Virus record (IMG/VR): IMGVR_UViG_3300042896_001133
Span: 1 to 34,814 of that record
From: a virus
DNA: 34,814 nt
Reading direction: 5' to 3' (one strand)
In this document: one piece after another, positions 7,050-15,844 of the stretch
Layout: every line of letters starts with the position of its first letter
How positions within the stretch are numbered: the first letter of the stretch is position 1
Program-made: the position numbers and the translations under genes
Notes under the pieces: model-generated
The model's input: the letters and a program-made list of their open reading frames with translations, nothing else
Databases searched by the model: none
Told to the model about the DNA's origin: nothing

Positions 7050-7267
7050 GATGCAGGCCTAAGTTCAGTTTCAGCACGGCCTGCGCGGTGTCCGGCCTCG
7101 AAGGCTTCCTCCAGCGCGGCGCGGATCGCCCAGACGGCGACATCGTGGAAATCGAGCCGGTCCCAGTTGCGGGTCTCCAGCGTCTCGAGGTGAAACTGGC
7201 GCTGGGCGATCTCCAGGATCAGGGCATCGCGCTGGGCGTTGGGGTCGGTTTTGGTGCAGCGTGGCAT
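7046..7267 (-). CDS. Hypothetical small protein
   Basis: This 73-residue protein is rich in charged helices (IAQRQFHLETLETRNWDRLDF, AALEEAFEAGHRAGRAE) and has no recognisable domain. AAGGAG lies eight bases before the ATG at 7267, and the stop overlaps the next start. It is the second gene of the leftward cassette. The helix ending EEAFEAGHRAGRAE is common in small phage proteins but carries no functional meaning on its own. Confidence 0.6.
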   Translation of the reverse strand: MPRCTKTDPNAQRDALILEIAQRQFHLETLETRNWDRLDFHDVAVWAIRAALEEAFEAGHRAGRAETELRPAS

Positions 7268-7301
7268 GGTTTTGCTCCTTGTGGCTTAGGGGCGCGCGGG
7301 C

Positions 7302-7514
7302 TCAGATCAGCCCGTGCTGCTTCAGGACCGGGACGACATCCGCCAGCTCGATGGTCAGGCAGTCGATTCCGACCCGGCCGGCCATCTCGAAGACCTCGGC
7401 ATTCAGGCTCTGGTCATTGAGGTGGCGCTGCAGCGTGGCGGTGCTCATGGCCTGAACGAAGCGTGCGCGGTCGATGAAGATGCGGGTCGTGTCGGAGGGG
7501 ATTGCGATGGCCAT
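7302..7514 (-). CDS. Hypothetical small protein, first gene of leftward cassette
   Basis: This 70-residue protein has a strong ribosome-binding site (AAGGAGA, seven bases before the ATG at 7514), as expected for the first gene of an operon. No family is recognised. The sequence suggests two short helical parts and a beta segment (VGIDCLTIELADVVPVL). It faces away from the terminase gene, so the 142-bp gap at 7515-7656 probably holds divergent promoters. Confidence 0.6.
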   Translation of the reverse strand: MAIAIPSDTTRIFIDRARFVQAMSTATLQRHLNDQSLNAEVFEMAGRVGIDCLTIELADVVPVLKQHGLI

Positions 7515-7656
7515 GGTCTTGTCTCCTTGCGGTGGCTTTGGGGATGCGATGCACCCGTTTTCCTGTCCACAGAGTCGCTCTTTCGGGAAGTGTAATCAAC
7601 TGAATAAGCAGAGTATTTCCGTTTAGTTCCAATGCCTTGAGGATAATCACAGCGCC
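7515..7656. promoter_or_regulatory. Divergent control region between the leftward cassette and the packaging operon
   Basis: This 142-bp gap lies between two divergently transcribed groups. The part 7590-7650 is clearly AT-richer than its surroundings. The leftward leader carries the GCGGTGG and CGTTTTCCTGT blocks (7529-7566) that recur at 6274-6311. In the leftward sense a TTGATT hexamer lies near 7592, but no convincing -10 follows at the right distance. Promoters are expected here; the boxes cannot be fixed by eye. Confidence 0.4.
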
Positions 7657-8226
7657 ATGGAAGGTCTATCTGAGCGCGCCTATTCCACCCATTCCGGCCT
7701 GTCGCGCGGGGCGGTGCAGAAGGCGCGCAAGAACGGTCGGCTGGTCCTGTTTGCAGATGGATCGATAAACGCAGCCGCCTCGGATGCGCGGCGTGGGATG
7801 ATGACAGATCCCGATCAGCAGCTGCGCTCGCGCGGCGGGTATGGCGCGGGTGGTGACGGTGCGGGGATTGGCGGCAGCGGCGTTTCCGGGCCCGGTGACA
7901 GCACCTCCTATCTGAAGGCCCGCACCGCGCTGACCGTCTACCAGGCGCAGGAACGGCAGCTGTCGATCCAGCGCAAGAAAGGCGTTCTGGTCGACCGCGC
8001 GCGGGCCGAAACGCTGGTGTTTCGCCTTGCGCGGCAAGAACGCGACACATGGGTCACCTGGCCCACCCGCGTGGCGGCGCTGATGACAGCGCAATTATCC
8101 GCAGAGATGGAGAAGGCATCGGGGGTGCCCGTGACAATCGAGACTGCGATCCTGCAAAGGGTGCTGGAAACCCATGTCCGAGAGCAGCTCGACGCCCTTG
8201 CCGACCTCCGGGTCTCGCTTGGATGA
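7657..8226 (+). CDS. Phage terminase small subunit-like protein
   Basis: This 189-residue protein lies directly upstream of, and overlaps by 53 bases, the large terminase. This is the usual position of the small subunit that recognises the packaging site. The N-terminal region (SERAYSTHSGLSRGAVQKARKNGRL) resembles a Nu1-type helix-turn-helix. A Gly-rich linker lies at residues 58-80, and the C-terminal helical region (ALTVYQAQERQLSIQRKKGVLV) is typical of oligomerisation parts in this family. The identification is by context and the HTH. The ribosome-binding site is weak (GAGGAT, distant). Confidence 0.75.
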   Translation: MEGLSERAYSTHSGLSRGAVQKARKNGRLVLFADGSINAAASDARRGMMTDPDQQLRSRGGYGAGGDGAGIGGSGVSGPGDSTSYLKARTALTVYQAQERQLSIQRKKGVLVDRARAETLVFRLARQERDTWVTWPTRVAALMTAQLSAEMEKASGVPVTIETAILQRVLETHVREQLDALADLRVSLG

Positions 8227-10207
8227 CAAGGAAGGTGGAAACGACCACGACCTGACCGAGGGTCTGGATCTCGGCTTTGACGGGGCCGAGGATGTGCTGC
8301 GCGCCTGGCGCCGGGGCATGCGGCCAGATGCTGATCTGACCGTTTCGGAATGGGCGGACGCGCATCGCTGGCTATCCTCCCGCGCAGCAGCTGAACCCGG
8401 GCGCTATCGCACGGCCCGCGCGCCCTACCTGCGCGCGATTATGGATGCACTCTCTCCCAGCCACCCGGCGCAGCGGATCAGCTTCATGAAAGCCGCACAG
8501 GTCGGCGCGACCGAGGCTGGCAACAACTGGATTGGCTTTGTCATCCACCACGCGCCGGGCCCGATGCTGGCGGTGCTGCCCACGGTCGAGATGGCCAAGC
8601 GCACGTCGCGGGGCCGGATCGACCCGCTGATCGAAGACAGTCCGGCGCTGAAAGAGCGCGTGAGCCCTGCCCGCTCGCGTGATGCTGGCAACTCGATGCT
8701 GTCCAAGGAATTCCCCGGCGGCATTCTGGTGCTGACCGGCGCGAACTCGGCCACTGGCCTGCGCTCGATGCCCGCCCGCTATGTGTTTCTGGATGAGGTC
8801 GATGCCTATCCGGCCTCTGCCGACGAAGAGGGCGACCCGGTTACGCTGGCCGAGGCAAGGACCACCACCTTCGCGCATCGGCGCAAGGTGTTCATGGTCT
8901 CGACGCCCACGGTGCGCGGGCTGTCCCGCATCGAGCGGGAGTTCGACGCCAGCGACCAGCGGCGGTATTTCGTGCCCTGCCCGCATTGTGGCCATCAGCA
9001 GTGGCTGCAGTTCGAGAGGCTGCGATGGGCGAAGGGGCGACCCGAGACGGCCGCGTACCATTGCCATGGGTGTGAGAAACCCATCGCGGAGCACCACAAG
9101 ACGCAGATGCTGGAACGGGGCGAATGGCGGGCAACGGCGGTTTCGGCCAATCCGAATGCGATCGGCTTCCACCTCTCGGCGCTCTATTCGCCGATCGGCT
9201 GGAAGAGCTGGGAGCAAATCGCGCGGGACTGGCTGGCGGCCCAAGGCTCGGACGAGATGCTGCGCGCGGCGCGAAACACACTGCTGGGCGAGACCTGGAT
9301 CGAAAGCGGCGAAGCGCCGGAATGGCAGCGGCTGGCGGATCGACGCTTTGCCTTCTCGGCGCAGATTCCCGCAGACGGGCTGTTCCTGACAGCCGGGGCC
9401 GATTTGCAGAAGGACCGGATCGAGGTCGATGTCTGGGCCTGGGGCCGGGGTGGAACAAGCTGGCTGGTCGATCACATCGTGATCCCGGGCGGGCCAGATG
9501 ACCCGGCGTGCTGGGACAGGCTGACCGCCCTTCTCGGCCAGACTTGGGTCCACGAGCATGGCGCGGTCATGACGCTGGCGAAGCTCGCCATCGACACCGG
9601 CTACGAGTCCGCCGCCGTCTACGCATGGGCGCGCAAGCAGGGCATCGCGCAGGTCGCACCTGTGAAGGGCATGGAGGGGTTCAACCGGGCAACGCCCGTG
9701 TCAGGGCCGACCTATGTCGATGCCACGGTGAACGGGCGCAAGCTGAAACGCGGGGCCCGGCTCTGGACCGTGGCCACGGCCACGTTCAAGGCCGAGACCT
9801 ATCGGCACCTGCGGATCGAGCGGCCGTCGGAACAGGACGCGCCCGTCCCTGCTGGTACGATCCACCTGCCCGACTGGGCCGACACCGAATGGCTCAAGCA
9901 GCTTGTGGCCGAGCAGCTGGTCACGATCCGCGACAAGCGTGGCTATGCCCGACAGGAATGGCAGAAGATGCGCGAGCGCAACGAAGCCCTCGACACAAGG
10001 GTCTATGCCCGTGCCGCAGCGTGGATCCTAGGCGCGGACCGCTTCGACGAACAGATGTGGCGGCAACTCGAGAAGCAGGCCGGGGTCGAGACGATCACTG
10101 CGGCGTCCAACCCCGAGCCTGAGAAACCAACAGCGCCGCAAGCCGGGCAACTGACAACGCCGAGGCGGCGCGGCTGGAAGATCAGCACGCCCAGATACAT
10201 GGAATGA
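8174..10207 (+). CDS. Phage terminase large subunit, GpA type
   Basis: This 677-residue packaging motor and nuclease belongs to the lambda gpA group. The ATPase domain shows an adenine-binding/Walker A region at 104-117 (FMKAAQVGATEAG), a Walker B at 204-210 (VFLDEVD) and a coupling motif at 240-246 (FMVSTPT). A zinc-binding pair follows (CPHC at 269-272, CHGC at 297-300). The C-terminal nuclease part contains GADLQKDRIEVDVWAWG and AIDTGYESAAVYAW, whose acidic residues are the expected metal ligands. It drives DNA into the prohead through the portal. The gene overlaps the small subunit gene and precedes the connector gene by three bases. Confidence 0.95.
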   Translation: MSESSSTPLPTSGSRLDDKEGGNDHDLTEGLDLGFDGAEDVLRAWRRGMRPDADLTVSEWADAHRWLSSRAAAEPGRYRTARAPYLRAIMDALSPSHPAQRISFMKAAQVGATEAGNNWIGFVIHHAPGPMLAVLPTVEMAKRTSRGRIDPLIEDSPALKERVSPARSRDAGNSMLSKEFPGGILVLTGANSATGLRSMPARYVFLDEVDAYPASADEEGDPVTLAEARTTTFAHRRKVFMVSTPTVRGLSRIEREFDASDQRRYFVPCPHCGHQQWLQFERLRWAKGRPETAAYHCHGCEKPIAEHHKTQMLERGEWRATAVSANPNAIGFHLSALYSPIGWKSWEQIARDWLAAQGSDEMLRAARNTLLGETWIESGEAPEWQRLADRRFAFSAQIPADGLFLTAGADLQKDRIEVDVWAWGRGGTSWLVDHIVIPGGPDDPACWDRLTALLGQTWVHEHGAVMTLAKLAIDTGYESAAVYAWARKQGIAQVAPVKGMEGFNRATPVSGPTYVDATVNGRKLKRGARLWTVATATFKAETYRHLRIERPSEQDAPVPAGTIHLPDWADTEWLKQLVAEQLVTIRDKRGYARQEWQKMRERNEALDTRVYARAAAWILGADRFDEQMWRQLEKQAGVETITAASNPEPEKPTAPQAGQLTTPRRRGWKISTPRYME

Positions 10208-10210
10208 TTG

Positions 10211-10420
10211 ATGACCCTCGACCAACTGAAATCCCGCCACAGCGCGCTGCTGGCCGCGCGCTACAGTGGCACGCGCTCGGTCAGCTATGACGGTAAGACC
10301 GTGAATTACGGCTCGGACGCGGAACTGGCCGCAGCAATCGGCGATATCGAGCGCCGAATCGCCAAGCTGGAACGTGGCGCTGGGCGGGTGCTGCGTCCGT
10401 TCGCTGTGAAGGATCTGTGA
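10211..10420 (+). CDS. gpW-like head-tail connector
   Basis: This 69-residue protein has the size, position between large terminase and portal, and pattern of gpW family proteins. The pattern includes a helix MTLDQLKSRHSALLAARYSG, the beta pair RSVSYDGKTVNYGS and a second helix LAAAIGDIERRIAKLE. In lambda the protein closes the filled head before tail joining. The ATG at 10211 is preferred over the TTG three bases upstream. Its stop overlaps the portal start (TGATG). Confidence 0.85.
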   Translation: MTLDQLKSRHSALLAARYSGTRSVSYDGKTVNYGSDAELAAAIGDIERRIAKLERGAGRVLRPFAVKDL

Positions 10421-11907
10421 TGAACTGGCGGCAGCGCCTCGGCGCCTTCATCGGCGGGTTCGACGCCGGCCAGCACCATCGCCGTCTGCGCGGCTTCCGC
10501 GCGACGCGCGCCCATGTCAACGCGCTGATTGCAGCCTCGGGCCCCGACATCACCGCCCGTGCCCGTTGGCTGGTGCGCAATAACGGGTATGCCGTGAACG
10601 CAGTGGAAAGCTGGGCCGCCAACACTGTGGGCGACGGGATCAAGCCAATCTCAAAGATTGGCGATGCCGCGCGCAAGGAAGAGTTGCAGCGCCTCTGGCT
10701 CGCCTGGACAGATGACGCCGATGCCGAAGGATTGACCGATTTCTATGGCCTCCAGCGCCGCGCCGCGCGTGAAGTGTTCATGGCGGGCGAGGTGTTCTTC
10801 CGCATCCGTATGCGCCGTGCGGGCGATGGACTCACTGTGCCGCTGCAGTTGCAGATGCTGCCGGCCGAGATGCTGCCGTTGGAACAGACCGGCATGTCCG
10901 CCAATGGCAATGCCATTCGCCAAGGCATCGAGTTCGACCGGATCGGGCGGCGTGTGGCCTATCACTTCCTACGCCGGCATCCGGGCGACAGCACCGATCC
11001 GGGGCTGGCAGGAGAGATCGTCCGCGTGCCAGCCGCGGAAGTGATCCACGTCATCGACCCGGTCGAAGGCGGCCAGCTGCGTGGGGTCTCGAAGCTGGCA
11101 CCGGCCATCGTCAAGCTGTTCCTGCTCGACCAGTACGATGATGCCGAGCTCGACCGTAAGAAGGTCGCGGCGATGTATGCGATGTTCGTGACCTCGCCCG
11201 CGCCAGAGAACCCTTTGGCCCCCGCCGAGGACGAGGATGTTCCAGCAGGCGTGGAGATCAGCCCCGGTCAGATCGTGCGGCTGGATCCGGGCGAGGATGT
11301 GACCGTGGGCCAACCCGCCGACAGCGGGGGCACCTATGAGCCGTTCCAGTACCGGACGCTGCTGCAGATATCTGCCGCGCTGGGCATTCCCTACCCCTAC
11401 ATCGCCAATGACATGGTGAAGGGCAATTTCTCGAATTCGCGCCTCGCGCTGATCGAATTCCGCCGCCGCGTCTCTGCCTGGCAGCATTCGGTGATGGTGT
11501 TCCAGCTCTGCCGGCCAGTCTATGCGCGCTGGATGGATGCGGCGGTGCTGTCCGGCGCTCTGGCCCTGCCCCGGTATGAAGCCAACCGGTCCCGCCTCCT
11601 GACCGCCGACTGGCTGCCCACCAAATGGGACTGGGTCGATCCCCTCAAAGATGCCAATGCCGAGATCGCCCAGATCGAGGCCGGGCTGAAATCCCGCACG
11701 CAGGCCATTGCCGAGCGGGGCTATGACGCCGAGCAGGTCGACCGAGAGATTGCGGCGGAGCGGACGCGCGAGCGTGCGCTGGGCCTCGATTTCCGCCGTC
11801 CGGGGTCGCCCGCGCAGGGCGTGACGGCGGTGCCGGAGAGCGACGACGACACCGACACAGAAGATGCGGCGGAAGATCGTCCGCGCCCAGACGAGGACCA
11901 GCCCTGA
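10420..11907 (+). CDS. Phage portal protein, lambda family
   Basis: This 495-residue portal subunit forms the dodecameric ring through which DNA enters and leaves the head. Family features are the beginning WRQRLGAFIGGFDAGQHHRR, ARWLVRNNGYAVNAVESWAANTVGDGIKP, the conserved middle EVIHVIDPVEGGQLRGVSKLAP and PYPYIANDMVKGNFSNSRL. The acidic C-terminus is typical. The ATG at 10420 overlaps the gpW stop, and the stop overlaps the protease start by TGATG, so expression is tightly coupled. Confidence 0.93.
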   Translation: MNWRQRLGAFIGGFDAGQHHRRLRGFRATRAHVNALIAASGPDITARARWLVRNNGYAVNAVESWAANTVGDGIKPISKIGDAARKEELQRLWLAWTDDADAEGLTDFYGLQRRAAREVFMAGEVFFRIRMRRAGDGLTVPLQLQMLPAEMLPLEQTGMSANGNAIRQGIEFDRIGRRVAYHFLRRHPGDSTDPGLAGEIVRVPAAEVIHVIDPVEGGQLRGVSKLAPAIVKLFLLDQYDDAELDRKKVAAMYAMFVTSPAPENPLAPAEDEDVPAGVEISPGQIVRLDPGEDVTVGQPADSGGTYEPFQYRTLLQISAALGIPYPYIANDMVKGNFSNSRLALIEFRRRVSAWQHSVMVFQLCRPVYARWMDAAVLSGALALPRYEANRSRLLTADWLPTKWDWVDPLKDANAEIAQIEAGLKSRTQAIAERGYDAEQVDREIAAERTRERALGLDFRRPGSPAQGVTAVPESDDDTDTEDAAEDRPRPDEDQP

Positions 11908-13355
11908 TGCTCCATGCCCGCATTGCCGCGCGCGCCTTTAATACGCCGCTGCTGGTTGAACCCTCCAAGGCCATGGCCTTTCTGTCCGGTCTTGGGCCGC
12001 GCATCCTTGGGCGTCGGGTCGAGATGGTGGACGGCAGCGAAACCGCAGATGGCACCATCGCCCTGCCCGCGCGCGCCAGCATTTTGGCCGGTGGTTTGAC
12101 CGAAAGCCTGCGCCATCATGGCGATGCACCCTATCCGGTGGTGGACGGGATTGCCGTGATCGAGATTTCTGGCGTGCTGATCCATCGCGGTGGCTGGATC
12201 GGCCAATCCTCAGGCCAGACCAGCTATGAGGGGATCGCCGCGCAGATCGAGGCGGCGGCTGATGACCCTGCTGTGCGCGGCCTCGCATTGGAAATCGACA
12301 GTTTCGGCGGTGAAGTGGCCGGGGTTTTTGATCTCGCAGATCGCATTCGTGCAATCCGCGCCAAGAAGCCCGTATGGGCTTTCGTCGCCGAACACGCCTT
12401 CTCGGCAGGCTATGCCCTCGCGTCCCAGGCCGATCGTATCCTGCTACCGCGCACCGGCGCGCTGGGCAGCATCGGCGTGGTGGTACTGCATGCCGACATG
12501 AGCGGCCAGTTGGATCAGGACGGGGTGCGCGTCACGCTGGTGCATTCAGGTCAGCACAAAGTCGATGGGAATCCCTACCAGCCCCTGCCCGAGGCCGTGC
12601 ACGACGACATCCAGCGCGAGATCGATGTGTTGCGGTTTCTCTTCGCGGAAACCGTGGCCGCCGGTCGCGCTGGGCGGCTTAGCCAGGAGGCAGCTCTGGC
12701 GACCGAGGCCGCGACCTATCGCGGGGTCGATGCCATGGCCGCTGGCCTTGCCGATGAAGTCACCGATCTAGCCCGGGGCTTTGCCGCCTTCCGGCAGATG
12801 CTGGCGCGCACTCCGATCCTTTCGCCCACGCGCAGCCAGCGCGTGGCGGCAACTCATTCCCGCAAATCAACCCAACCCAGACAGGAGGCAATCATGGCCA
12901 CCAAGAACGACCCCGACGACAGCCCGCAAGACACCGAGATCGGAGTGACCGATATTGACGACGGTGAAACCGATGCTGCCGATGACGTACCTGCTACTCC
13001 GGTCCCCGCCCCCACTGCACCTGACGCTCCCGCTGCTGTGGCACCTGCCCCAGCGCAGACCGCCTCGCAGCCCAGCAATCTGGCCGAGCTCTCGGCGCAG
13101 CTGCGCGAGGCGGCGGCGGAAATCACAGAGATCGCGGCACAGGCGGGCCGCCTTGGGATCACGATCGACGCGGCCAAAGCGCTGCGCGACGGCACCGCAC
13201 CCGAGGCGTTGCGCAGGCTGGTGCTGGAGCGCGCCAGCGCCGCTGCTGATGCCCGAGATATCGTCGCCGCACCGCCGTCGTTGGTCCTGCCGCTGGCAAA
13301 GGAAAGCCCGATCGTCGCAGCCGCGAAACGCGCAGCCGCTTCACCACGCGGTTGA
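11907..13355 (+). CDS. S49-family head maturation protease with C-terminal scaffold (gpC type)
   Basis: This 482-residue protein joins a ClpP/SppA-like serine protease to a scaffolding part. The nucleophile is S166 (HAFSAGYALAS) and the general base is K218 (SGQHKVDGNPYQPL), a Ser-Lys dyad. An oxyanion-type stretch DSFGGEVAG lies near residue 131. The C-terminal third is Ala/Pro/Asp-rich and then helical (LAELSAQLREAAAEITEIAAQAGRLG). That part can also be made alone from an internal start. During head assembly the protease removes the scaffold. Order and architecture match lambda gpC/Nu3. Confidence 0.93.
   Translation: MLHARIAARAFNTPLLVEPSKAMAFLSGLGPRILGRRVEMVDGSETADGTIALPARASILAGGLTESLRHHGDAPYPVVDGIAVIEISGVLIHRGGWIGQSSGQTSYEGIAAQIEAAADDPAVRGLALEIDSFGGEVAGVFDLADRIRAIRAKKPVWAFVAEHAFSAGYALASQADRILLPRTGALGSIGVVVLHADMSGQLDQDGVRVTLVHSGQHKVDGNPYQPLPEAVHDDIQREIDVLRFLFAETVAAGRAGRLSQEAALATEAATYRGVDAMAAGLADEVTDLARGFAAFRQMLARTPILSPTRSQRVAATHSRKSTQPRQEAIMATKNDPDDSPQDTEIGVTDIDDGETDAADDVPATPVPAPTAPDAPAAVAPAPAQTASQPSNLAELSAQLREAAAEITEIAAQAGRLGITIDAAKALRDGTAPEALRRLVLERASAAADARDIVAAPPSLVLPLAKESPIVAAAKRAAASPRG
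12894..13355 (+). CDS. Nested scaffold protein from internal start (Nu3-like)
   Basis: An in-frame ATG at 12894 (residue 330 of the protease) is preceded by AGGAGG at 12883-12888, the best ribosome-binding site in this part of the operon. It would give a 153-residue protein that begins MATKNDPDDSPQ. An acidic, Ala/Pro-rich part follows, then a helical segment (residues about 60-100). This equals the lambda arrangement in which Nu3 scaffold is translated from within gene C. The sequence signal is direct; that both products are made is inferred. Confidence 0.75.
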   Translation: MATKNDPDDSPQDTEIGVTDIDDGETDAADDVPATPVPAPTAPDAPAAVAPAPAQTASQPSNLAELSAQLREAAAEITEIAAQAGRLGITIDAAKALRDGTAPEALRRLVLERASAAADARDIVAAPPSLVLPLAKESPIVAAAKRAAASPRG

Positions 13356-13390
13356 TCCCCCTCTGACCGGCCAACCGACCTGCCCTTTCT

Positions 13391-13420
13391 CCCTCGCCGC
13401 ATCGGCGGGGGATTTCCTTT
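13391..13420 (+). terminator. Terminator-like hairpin between scaffold and decoration genes
   Basis: A 9-bp stem with one T-G pair (13391-13399 with 13403-13411) closes a three-base loop and is followed by a T-rich stretch (ATTTCCTTT). It lies within the structural operon, so it may reduce rather than end transcription, or protect an mRNA end. Confidence 0.5.
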
Positions 13421-13444
13421 GACCCCTGACACAGGAACCCCGCA

Positions 13445-13825
13445 ATGACCGTTCTTCATCAACCCGCCACAACGGGCGATGTCCTCAAATACGAGATCAA
13501 CCCGAACTTCACCCGCGAGACCGTCACATTGCTGGCCGGGACCGCCTATCCGGTCGGCGCTGTGCTGGGCAAAATCACTGTAAGTGGCAAATACAAGCTC
13601 GCCACTTCGGGTGGCTCGGACGGAGCCCAGACGGCAGCGGCCGTGCTGCTTTATGCCGTCGATGCCACACTCGCCGATGCCATCGGCATTGTCGTCGCAC
13701 GCGGCCCCTCGATCGTGTCGCGCGCGAGCCTTGCCTATGACGCCACCGTCGATGATGCGCCCAAGATCACCACCAAGCTGGGCCAACTGGCGACCCTTGG
13801 CATTATCGCGCGCGATACGGCCTGA
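13445..13825 (+). CDS. Head decoration protein (gpD-like)
   Basis: This 126-residue protein precedes the capsid gene, as gpD does in lambda. Family features are the start VLHQPATTGDVLKYEINPNFTRE, GTAYPVGAVLGKIT and the Ala-rich part AAAVLLYAVDAT. Trimers of this protein clamp capsid subunits after expansion. AGGAA lies about nine bases before the ATG. The gene is followed after 53 bases by the major capsid gene. Confidence 0.9.
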   Translation: MTVLHQPATTGDVLKYEINPNFTRETVTLLAGTAYPVGAVLGKITVSGKYKLATSGGSDGAQTAAAVLLYAVDATLADAIGIVVARGPSIVSRASLAYDATVDDAPKITTKLGQLATLGIIARDTA

Positions 13826-13878
13826 TCTGGTCGCGCGTTCTTCCGTCCTGCCCATCCCCTCTTTCCCCGGAGTTCCCC

Positions 13879-14901
13879 ATGACCATCACCCGCAACCCCT
13901 TTGACGCGGGCGGCTATTCGCTCGCTGACATGACGCAGGCCATCAACATCCTGCCCAACCTCTACACCCGGCTGGGCCAGATCGGCCTGTTTCGCTTTGA
14001 AGGCGTCAGCCAGCGTTCCATCGTGATCGAACAGCGCGAAGGCGTGCTCAGCCTCCTGCCCTCGGTCCCGCTGGGCGCCCCTGCCACCGTCGGCAATCGC
14101 GAGGCCCGCTCGATGCGCAGCTTTGCCCTGCCATGGATCCCGCATGACGACGTCATCCTGCCTGCCGACATTCAGGGCATGCCCGCGCTGGGCCTGTCCG
14201 ACGCCGCAGATCCGCTGGTCGAGGTGATGAACCGCAAGCTGACGCTGATGCGCCGCAAGCACGCCCAGACCCGCGAATATATGGAGATGAACGCGCTGCG
14301 GGGCATCGTGAAGGACGGCGCGGGCACCACGCTTTACAACTACTTCACCGAATTCGGGCTGGAGATGATCTCGGTCGACTTCGTCTTCGGCACGGCGGGC
14401 ACGAACATCCAGGGCAAGGTCCGCACCACGCTCCGCGCCATCGAAGACAACCTAAAGGGCGAGACCATGACCACCGCACATGCGCTGGTCAGCTCCGAAT
14501 TCTTCGACAAGCTGATCAGCCACCCCAAGACTGAGGATGCCTACAAGTTCTTCTCGGCCACCGGCGGCCAGCCCCTGCGCGAGGACATGCGCCGCGCCTT
14601 CCCCTTCGCGGGGATCCTGTTTGAGGAATACAACGGCTCGGTCACCCTGTCGAACGGCACCTCGGAACGGCTGATCCCCACCGGCGAGGGGATCGCGTTC
14701 CCTATGGGGACGTTCGACACCTTCACCACATATGGCGGGCCCGCGAACCTCTTGGAAACCGCCAATACCATCGGCCTGCCGCTTTATGCCAGGCAGATGA
14801 TGGACGCCAAGGGCCGCTGGATCGATCTCATGACCGAAGCCTCGATCCTGCCGGTCAACAAACGGCCCCGCCTCGCGATCCGCTTGCACAGCTCGAACTG
14901 A
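13879..14901 (+). CDS. Major capsid protein (gpE-like)
   Basis: This 340-residue protein has the length and pattern of the lambda gpE capsid family: the start NPFDAGGYSLADMTQAIN, RSFALPWIPHDDVILPADIQG, LRAIEDNLKGE, and the C-terminal FDTFTTYGGPANLLETANTIGLPLYARQ. It builds the icosahedral shell. The ATG at 13879 has CCGGAG upstream. Codon bias is strong toward C/G at third positions, as expected of a highly expressed gene. Confidence 0.95.
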   Translation: MTITRNPFDAGGYSLADMTQAINILPNLYTRLGQIGLFRFEGVSQRSIVIEQREGVLSLLPSVPLGAPATVGNREARSMRSFALPWIPHDDVILPADIQGMPALGLSDAADPLVEVMNRKLTLMRRKHAQTREYMEMNALRGIVKDGAGTTLYNYFTEFGLEMISVDFVFGTAGTNIQGKVRTTLRAIEDNLKGETMTTAHALVSSEFFDKLISHPKTEDAYKFFSATGGQPLREDMRRAFPFAGILFEEYNGSVTLSNGTSERLIPTGEGIAFPMGTFDTFTTYGGPANLLETANTIGLPLYARQMMDAKGRWIDLMTEASILPVNKRPRLAIRLHSSN

Positions 14902-14912
14902 CGGGCGCGCAC

Positions 14913-15224
14913 GTGTCAGTCTTTGCTGCCGCCATCGACAATCTGTTTGCTGATCCGAACATCGCCCGCGATGCAACCTACATCGCGGACGGTGGCGCAC
15001 CGAAACTCGTCCGCGTGGTCACGCGCCGCGCGGATGAGGTCACGGGCTTTGGCGAGGCGCGGATCTGGTCGGAAACCACCCGCATCGATCTGCGCGTGGC
15101 CGAAGTGCCAGCCCCGCGACCGGGAGACCGGATCGAGATCGACGGCGAAGGCTTCAACATTCAGGGCGAGCCAGTGCGCGACCGCGAGCGGCTGGTCTGG
15201 ACCGTCAATCTGAGGCCGGCATGA
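14913..15224 (+). CDS. Head-tail joining protein (gpFII-like)
   Basis: This 103-residue protein starts with GTG at 14913, the only start fitting the gap of 11 bases after the capsid stop. The pattern SVFAAAIDNLFADPNIARDATY and the C-terminal PGDRIEIDGEGFNIQGEPVRDRERLVWTVNL match head-tail joining proteins of the gpFII type. It would sit on the connector and receive the tail. Its stop overlaps the next start (ATGA). Confidence 0.85.
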   Translation: MSVFAAAIDNLFADPNIARDATYIADGGAPKLVRVVTRRADEVTGFGEARIWSETTRIDLRVAEVPAPRPGDRIEIDGEGFNIQGEPVRDRERLVWTVNLRPA

Positions 15225-15844
15225 AGCTGAAACTCGAATTCAACCCCGACCTCGTCGCCCTGATGCAGGCCGAAATCGCCGCTGGGGAAAAGGCGGTGAC
15301 CGCCGCCATGCGCGAAGCAGGCACTTCCCTGAAATCCGCCTGGCGCGGCCAGATCACCGGCGCGGGGCTTGGCACGAGGCTGGGCAACTCAATCCGCCTC
15401 GCCAGCTTCCCGAAATCCGGCGACAGCCTGAACGCGGCGGCATTAGTATGGTCGAACGCCCCGGTCATCATCGGCGCACATGACACCGGGCCGCTGATCC
15501 GGTCAAAGGACGGGTTCTGGCTGGCGATCCCCACGCCAGCGGCAGGCAAGAGCAGCAAAGGCGGGCGCATCACCCCCGGCGAATGGGAACGCCGCACGGG
15601 CCTGCGCCTGCGGTTCATCTATCGCCGTCGCGGGCCGAGCCTGCTTGTGGCCGAGGGGAGGCTGAATTCGAAAGGCCGCGCCGTGGCGTCTAGGTCGAAA
15701 ACCGGGCGTGGGATCGCGACCGTCCCGATCTTCCTGCTGGTGCCGCAGGTCAAACTACGCAAGCGCCTGGATCTGGCGCGGGACGCAGAACGGGCTGTGG
15801 ACGGTGTTCCGGGGTTGATCGTGGCGAACTGGATGGAGGGGTGA
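15221..15844 (+). CDS. DUF6441 family tail-completion protein
   Basis: This 207-residue protein lies where gpZ or gp10-like tail-completion proteins lie. The pattern includes MKLKLEFNPDLVALMQAEIA, TSLKSAWRGQI, GHD-like VIIGAHDTGPLIRS, IPTPAAGK and a basic stretch RLRFIYRRRGPSLLVAEGR. These are hallmarks of the DUF6441 family of phage proteins. A role in joining the tail to the head is inferred from position. It is the last gene before the leftward HTH insertion. Confidence 0.82.
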   Translation: MKLKLEFNPDLVALMQAEIAAGEKAVTAAMREAGTSLKSAWRGQITGAGLGTRLGNSIRLASFPKSGDSLNAAALVWSNAPVIIGAHDTGPLIRSKDGFWLAIPTPAAGKSSKGGRITPGEWERRTGLRLRFIYRRRGPSLLVAEGRLNSKGRAVASRSKTGRGIATVPIFLLVPQVKLRKRLDLARDAERAVDGVPGLIVANWMEG

